Origin: a bacterium
Lineage (GTDB): Bacteria; UBA9089; JASEGY01
Reading direction: 5' to 3'
Assembly (NCBI GenBank): GCA_030019105.1
Contig: JASEGY010000117.1
Coordinates: 1 to 9,029 of the forward strand
Length of the DNA: 9,029 nucleotides
Position 1 is the first letter of the stretch, and every line of letters begins with the position of its first letter. Position numbers and translations under genes: made by a program. This document shows positions 5,585 through 9,029 of the stretch, one piece after another. Under the pieces are notes generated by a model. The model was not told the origin of the DNA and made no database searches. It worked only from the letters and a program-made list of their open reading frames with translations.

Positions 5585-8002
5585 GATACTCACGCTATAG
5601 AGGTTCTGGAATTTGATAAGATTAAAGAGATGGTCCGGGAAAGGACTGTCTCTGCTTTTGGCAGACACCTGGCTGACCGGCTTAGACCTGAAACCGACCT
5701 GGAAACAGTCAGAAGAAAACTGCAAGAAACAACTGAAGCCAAAAGCATTCTCCAGAGGGGTGAAACCATACCTCTTCCCCCCTTGCCAGACCTTCGACCC
5801 CAAATAAAACGGGCCTCTCTGGGAGGATATCTCTCGCCAACCGAATTGCTTAAAATCAGGGAGGCGATCATCTCCGGCCGACGGCTCAAACAGTCGCTCA
5901 CTACGAAAGAAGACAGCCCCGCCAGGCCGGCTCGGCCCCTCTTACGATCAATCGCAGACAGAATTCCCTGCCTGCCGGAGATCGAAAAGGCCATTGGGGA
6001 CTGTATCGATGAAAAGGAAGAAGTCAGAGACAATGCCAGCCCGGAGCTATCCGGCATAAGGGTCAGGATCAGAAAACTCCACACCACTATCTCCAACCAG
6101 ATAAAAAATCTCCTCCTCTCTCCGGAATACCGGTCAATGATTCAGGACCGGCTTGTCGTAATCAGACAAGACCGGTATTGTATCCCTATCAAAGCCGAAT
6201 GGGGGCCGAGGTTTAAGGGTTTGATCCTTGACCGGTCTGACAGCGGCGCTACCCTCTTTGGGGAACCGGCCCGGGTAGTACCCCTGAACAATGAGCTGAT
6301 CGAAAAAAAGGCCGCTGAAAAAAGAGAGATAATCAAGATCCTGACGGCACTGAGTCAACAGGTCGGTCAAGAAGCGGAAGATATAAGGGCGATCCTGGTC
6401 AATATAGGCATAATAGATTTCATTACGGCCCGGGCTCAATTGGGCCTTGATCTGGAGGCAGTCGAACCTGAATTAAATACAGCCGGTTGCCTGAACCTCA
6501 TTGGCGCCAGACATCCTCTCTTAGATAAGCGGGCTGTCCCGGCAGGTGTTTCTCCGGGAGACGGTTTTTCGACTAAGAAACCAGGTTTCTGCGTCCCGAT
6601 AGATGTTTCCCTGGGAGATGGTTTTACCACCCTGGTCATTACCGGCCCTAACACCGGAGGAAAAACAGTCTCCCTGAAGACAATCGGTCTCTTTACCTTA
6701 ATGGCGCAGGCCGGGCTTCTTATCCCGGCCAAAGAAGGAAGCAGCCTGGCCGTTTTTAAAGGTGTCTTTGCTGACATTGGCGATGAACAGGCCATTGAAC
6801 AAAATCTCTCCACCTTTTCTTCCCATCTGAAACAGATAGTCAAGATTATACAAAAGGCCGGGCCTGATTGCCTTGTCCTGATTGATGAAATCGGAACCGG
6901 CACTGACCCCGGCGAGGGGGCCGCTCTGGCTCAGGCTATCCTGCAGCATCTCCATGACAAATCCGTTCGCACGGTAGTTACGACGCATTCTAATGAGATC
7001 AAAAGGTTTGCCTATCTCATGGATGGGATGGAAAACGCCTGCTGCCAGTTTGATCAGGCCACCCTTAAACCAACTTATAAACTGGCTATTGGGTTTTCCG
7101 GAGAGAGCAATGCCTTTGCCATCGCAGCCGGATTAGGGCTGCCCAAAAGGATTATTGCTAAGGCCAGGTCTCTGGCATCTGCGGGCCAGTCAAAGGTAAG
7201 TTCCCTGCTTTCTAAATTATCACGGGATTATCAGGCGGCGGCTGAAGAAAAGATGGCCGCTTCCCTGCTCAAGGAAGAAGCGGCCCGGCTGAAGGATGAA
7301 TATGCGGCCAGGCAGGTTGAGATAAAACAAAAAAGGGCCGGAATTATCAGCGAGGCCCAGCGGGAAGCCCGCGATGTTATCTACAAAGCTGAAAAGGGAG
7401 CCAAAGAAATCCTGGCTCAATTGAGGCAAAACAAAGGAGATGAGGCCGCTTATTTGAAGGCCAGGCAGAGCCTGACGGAACTGGCCAAAGAGTTTAAAGA
7501 AGAAGAAACAGAGAAAGCCCGGGCAGCTTCTTTCTCCAGTGGAGATTTCGCCCTGGGAGATGAAGTTTTGGTAGGGAGACTGGAGGCAAGAGGAGTAATT
7601 GTGGAAGCCCCTGGAGCCGATGGCAACCTTTTTACCATCCAGGCTGGGGGGATCAAACTAAGAGTCTCTCTTTCAGAGCTGAAATTAACCGGAGTCAAAA
7701 AAACAACATCCGCTCCTCTTCCCGGGGAGGCTGTCCCTACTTCCCCGGAAATCCCGGATCGACTTTACCTGCTGGGTCTAAGCCGGGAGGAAGCCTTAAT
7801 CAAGATAGAGGGCTATCTCTCTGAGGCCGCCGCCGTTAATCTTTCTGGTGTCTACCTCGTTCATGGTAAAGGGGCCGGCATACTCAGAGCAGCTATTCAT
7901 CGCTACCTAGAGCATCATCCCCAGGTAGAGTCTTTTCGGCTGGCAGAGCCGGCTGCGGGAGGAAGCGGGGTAACTCAGGTGAAAATTCGGATTGAGGATT
8001 GA
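5582..8002 (+). CDS. mutS2: Endonuclease MutS2 / ribosome-rescue ATPase
   Basis: MutS2-family protein, 806 residues. Family members act as homodimeric ATPases that suppress homologous recombination and, in Bacillus, split collided ribosomes. The N-terminus 'MDTHAIEVLEFDKIKEMV' is family-typical and fixes the start. Visible motifs are Walker A GPNTGGKT (355-362), the ABC-like signature STFSSH (410-415), Walker B LVLIDE with catalytic D435/E436, and the switch histidine in TTHSNEIKRFAY (H469). A Lys/Glu/Ala-rich coiled coil runs from about 540 to 650, followed by a KOW-like segment (about 656-700) and a C-terminal Smr domain (about 728-806) with HGKGAGILR at 761-769. Oddities are a 19-residue insertion just before Walker A (319-337), a 7-residue insertion near 113-119, and 'LYLLG' (728-732) where Smr domains normally have LDLRG. 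Without the insertions the length would be about 780, normal for the family. The ATPase core looks intact; nuclease activity is uncertain. Confidence 0.97.
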   Translation: MDTHAIEVLEFDKIKEMVRERTVSAFGRHLADRLRPETDLETVRRKLQETTEAKSILQRGETIPLPPLPDLRPQIKRASLGGYLSPTELLKIREAIISGRRLKQSLTTKEDSPARPARPLLRSIADRIPCLPEIEKAIGDCIDEKEEVRDNASPELSGIRVRIRKLHTTISNQIKNLLLSPEYRSMIQDRLVVIRQDRYCIPIKAEWGPRFKGLILDRSDSGATLFGEPARVVPLNNELIEKKAAEKREIIKILTALSQQVGQEAEDIRAILVNIGIIDFITARAQLGLDLEAVEPELNTAGCLNLIGARHPLLDKRAVPAGVSPGDGFSTKKPGFCVPIDVSLGDGFTTLVITGPNTGGKTVSLKTIGLFTLMAQAGLLIPAKEGSSLAVFKGVFADIGDEQAIEQNLSTFSSHLKQIVKIIQKAGPDCLVLIDEIGTGTDPGEGAALAQAILQHLHDKSVRTVVTTHSNEIKRFAYLMDGMENACCQFDQATLKPTYKLAIGFSGESNAFAIAAGLGLPKRIIAKARSLASAGQSKVSSLLSKLSRDYQAAAEEKMAASLLKEEAARLKDEYAARQVEIKQKRAGIISEAQREARDVIYKAEKGAKEILAQLRQNKGDEAAYLKARQSLTELAKEFKEEETEKARAASFSSGDFALGDEVLVGRLEARGVIVEAPGADGNLFTIQAGGIKLRVSLSELKLTGVKKTTSAPLPGEAVPTSPEIPDRLYLLGLSREEALIKIEGYLSEAAAVNLSGVYLVHGKGAGILRAAIHRYLEHHPQVESFRLAEPAAGGSGVTQVKIRIED
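5919..5937 (+). repeat. 19-bp dispersed repeat, copy C (inside mutS2)
   Basis: Exact CCGCCAGGCCGGCTCGGCC, read as 'PARPARP' in 'KEDSPARPARPLLRSIADRI'. Removing 21 bases leaves 'EDSPLLRSIADRI', which fits the usual MutS2 spacing at this point. It uses a reading frame different from copy B. Confidence 0.8.
6536..6592 (+). repeat. 57-bp in-frame insertion in mutS2 containing a palindromic repeat
   Basis: Deleting 6536-6592 joins 'DKRA' directly to 'VPIDVSLGDGFTTLVITGPNTGG', the normal MutS2 layout. The first 36 or so bases resemble the host sequence that follows (6593 on; 'GVSPGDGFST' beside 'DVSLGDGFTT'), as in a partial tandem duplication. The last 18 bases (6575-6592) are the near-palindrome AAGAAACCAGGTTTCTGC, which matches the complement of 8061-8078 at 16 of 18 positions. 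Confidence 0.7.
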
Positions 8003-8015
8003 GGATTGCAGATTT
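7989..8015 (+). repeat. GGATTGA heptamer tandem overlapping the mutS2 stop codon
   Basis: Two perfect GGATTGA units are followed by GGATTGC and AGATTT. The last codons of mutS2 (ATT GAG GAT TGA) are the repeat itself, so the repeat supplies the terminal residues 'IED' and the stop. Similar degenerate units occur in complement at 1-20. Confidence 0.6.
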
Positions 8016-8029
8016 AGGCCGGCAATCAG

Positions 8030-8130
8030 TATCTTCTCAATGTTTCGGGAGCAATTGCGGGCAGAAACCATGTTTCTTGAAGAAACCCGGTTTCCGGGGC
8101 ACTATTTTACCCCGAGTTATTGAGAAGGTA
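8030..8130. repeat. 101-bp inverted-repeat element between mutS2 and the toxin-antitoxin pair
   Basis: The outer arms at 8030-8049 and 8111-8130 agree at 16 of 20 positions and share CTTCTCAAT and TCGGG. Inside is a strong hairpin, GAAACCATGTTTCTT (8064-8078) with AAGAAACCCGGTTTC (8080-8094), two mismatches in 15. Part of the core (8061-8078) matches the insertion inside mutS2. No T-tract follows, so this is more likely a small mobile repeat than a standard terminator, though the hairpin could still end or protect the mutS2 transcript. No gene is seen in 8003-8258. Confidence 0.55.
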
Positions 8131-8180
8131 CGACCATCACTTGCGCTGTTCTATCTCGTCTGATGTTGTTGAACATTTCC

Positions 8181-8209
8181 TTGACTTAGAGGAAAATTTA
8201 TGGTAATCT
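8181..8209 (+). promoter_or_regulatory. Candidate sigma70-type promoter for the toxin-antitoxin pair
   Basis: TTGACT (8181-8186) and TAATCT (8204-8209) are separated by 17 bases, which would start transcription about 40 bases before the toxin ATG. The -35 is a 5 of 6 match; the -10 is weak but keeps the first TA and final T. A small dyad ATGTT-GTTG-AACAT (8163-8176) directly upstream could be an operator for autoregulation by the antitoxin; that is inference. Confidence 0.45.
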
Positions 8210-8258
8210 TAGGTAAATGCTGAAAGATAGGTATTGCAAGAGTTAGTTTGGAGATACG

Positions 8259-8543
8259 ATGAAAGTTTATCGCATCATCTGGTTGCCCGAAGTTGAAGAC
8301 AAACTGCTTTACAAGCACAATGTGCTTGTCGATGAAGTTGAAGAGGTGTTGTTTGACAAACCGCACATTCGATTTGTGGAAAAGGGCCATCGAGAAGGCG
8401 AGGACTTGTATGCAGCTTATGGACAGACTGCATCTGGTCGTTGGCTGATTGTCTTCTTTATTCTAAAAGACAATAACGTGGCACTGGTTATCAGTTCACG
8501 CGACATGGAACAGAAGGAGCGACGGTTGTATGGCAGAAAATAA
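8259..8543 (+). CDS. brnT: BrnT-like (DUF497) type II toxin, putative ribonuclease
   Basis: A 94-residue protein resembling the BrnT/DUF497 family, small RelE-fold toxins that cleave RNA and stop translation until bound by their antitoxin. Supporting features are 'WLPEVEDKLLYKHNVLVDEVEEVLFD' (8-33) in place of the usual 'W...K...KH.V...E..EVF.D', then GEDLYAAYGQT (47-57), GRWLIVFF (60-67) and the C-terminal ISSRDMEQKERRLY (78-91) equivalent to the family's SARdm...ErR.Y. GGAG at 8250-8253 sits 5 bases before the ATG. The next gene overlaps its end by 14 bases, the usual toxin-first layout of this family. AT content and codon choice look different from the neighbouring genes, which suggests acquisition as a module. 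The family call comes from motif pattern only. Confidence 0.7.
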   Translation: MKVYRIIWLPEVEDKLLYKHNVLVDEVEEVLFDKPHIRFVEKGHREGEDLYAAYGQTASGRWLIVFFILKDNNVALVISSRDMEQKERRLYGRK

Positions 8544-8796
8544 AGTCAGCAGTATTTCTCATTCGCGCACATTAGAAGAAATGGCCGAGTTTTGGGATAC
8601 CCATAGTCTTGCCGATTATGACGATCAGACCTATGAAGTTCAGATGACATTCGATCCTTCGGCACGACGTACAGCGGTAAACATTGAGCCAGAGTTGATG
8701 ATAGATATATTACGTATTGCACACGAGCGCAAGATTAGTACGCAAACACTGGTCAACGTTTGGTTGCGCCAACATGTGGATCGTCTTACTGCTTAG
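8530..8796 (+). CDS. CopG-type (BrnA-like) antitoxin
   Basis: An 88-residue partner of the upstream toxin, overlapping it by 14 bases. AAGGAG at 8514-8519, 10 bases before the ATG, is a good ribosome binding site. The N-terminal part 'LEEMAEFWDTHSLADYDDQ' (15-33) is the acidic FWDTH motif typical of CopG-antitoxin proteins, a region expected to contact the toxin. The C-terminal part 'VNIEPELMIDILRIAHERKISTQTLVNVWLRQHV' (50-83) fits a strand-helix-helix (ribbon-helix-helix-like) DNA-binding fold with 'TLVNVWLRQ' as its last helix. Expected to neutralise the toxin and repress the shared promoter. Whether it belongs strictly to the BrnA family or to the related FWDTH CopG family cannot be settled from sequence reading alone. 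Confidence 0.7.
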   Translation: MAENKVSSISHSRTLEEMAEFWDTHSLADYDDQTYEVQMTFDPSARRTAVNIEPELMIDILRIAHERKISTQTLVNVWLRQHVDRLTA

Positions 8797-8819
8797 TTGT
8801 ATATTGACCGCACTTAGGT

Positions 8820-8939
8820 TTTGTGAAAATACATGGTACGCGTTCAGGTAGTCTGGTGTCAGGTGCCTGGTGGTCTGGTGGTTTAACAAATACCAGACAC
8901 CACGACACCGGATCACCTGAACGGTTACATTTTTACAAA
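8820..8939. repeat. Imperfect long inverted repeat downstream of the antitoxin
   Basis: Outer arms TTTGTGAAAAT (8820-8830) and ATTTTTACAAA (8929-8939) pair at 10 of 11. Inner arms CGTTCAGGT (8841-8849) and ACCTGAACG (8915-8923) pair perfectly. Between them are several TGGTGTC/TGGTCTGG-like units facing GACACCA/CCAGACA on the other side. It could be another non-autonomous element or a transcript-ending structure. No gene is supported between 8797 and the window end. Confidence 0.5.
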
Positions 8940-8970
8940 TTCTATTTGCGCTCAGGTCAGTATATAGACT

Positions 8971-9029
8971 TCATGAAAAAGATTTTGGGGTTGGTTATCC
9001 TTTGGAGTTCAGGCTTTAGCCTTTCATAA
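8971..9029. mobile_element. Partial copy of the TTAAGA-end element, cut by the window boundary
   Basis: Positions 8975-9029 match the complement of 3942-3996 at 53 of 55 bases, and similarity extends weakly to about 8971, near the terminus of the other copy. The remainder of the element should lie beyond the window. The short frame here reading 'MKKILGLVILWSSGFSLS' and a stop is part of the repeat. Confidence 0.75.

Noticed and set aside
5590..6096. Long antisense frame opposite mutS2
   Set aside because: It mirrors the codon pattern of mutS2, has no start signals, and the sense strand is clearly the conserved MutS2 protein.
6436..6903. Antisense frame opposite the MutS2 ATPase core
   Set aside because: Shadow of the Walker A/B coding region, with no recognisable domain.
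7989..8015. CRISPR-like or direct-repeat array
   Set aside because: Units are only 7 bp with no spacers.
8064..8100. Rho-independent terminator for mutS2
   Set aside because: The hairpin is strong but no T-tract follows, and the same sequence occurs as an insertion inside a gene.
8823..9029. A 68-codon frame starting GTG after the antitoxin
   Set aside because: It runs through the 8820-8939 palindrome and into the dispersed element copy; no ribosome binding site and no protein-like composition.

Overview
The window looks like accessory DNA from an uncultured bacterium. GC is roughly one half and the bacterial DNA-repair family gene mutS2 is present, but nothing fixes the phylum; a metagenome-derived candidate phylum is a guess from the repeat-rich style, not a result.

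Positions 1-5580 hold one very long gene for a secreted or surface protein built of about 14 DUF11-type (Ig-like, adhesin-style) domains in tandem. It is broken. A 134-bp inverted-repeat element with an 8-bp target duplication sits at 2475-2608, a second element at about 3863-4004, and a third at 5412-5558 at the 3' end. There is also a +1 frameshift at 3541-3542 and a residual shift near 3855. The reading frame is thus split into four coding segments, but the domains are well preserved, so the damage looks recent. Taking out the first element with one target copy rejoins the frame exactly.

Positions 5582-8002 encode MutS2 (806 aa), apparently once translationally coupled to the DUF11 gene. 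MutS2 carries two in-frame repeat insertions (7 and 19 residues) and an altered LDLR motif in its Smr domain. Downstream, 8259-8796 is a compact BrnT-like toxin / CopG-type antitoxin pair with its own candidate promoter.

The most striking content is a dense set of short dispersed repeats cutting across gene borders. A 19-bp exact repeat occurs three times, each time adding 7 residues in frame and each time read in a different frame. A 59-bp double-hairpin unit sits inside two elements with unrelated ends. A palindrome resembling AAGAAACCAGGTTTCTGC lies inside mutS2 and again in the intergenic region behind it. The 138-142-bp element that interrupts the DUF11 gene recurs, cut by the window end, at 8971-9029. 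Several of these are tolerated as extra protein sequence, like the palindromic elements known in Rickettsia genes.
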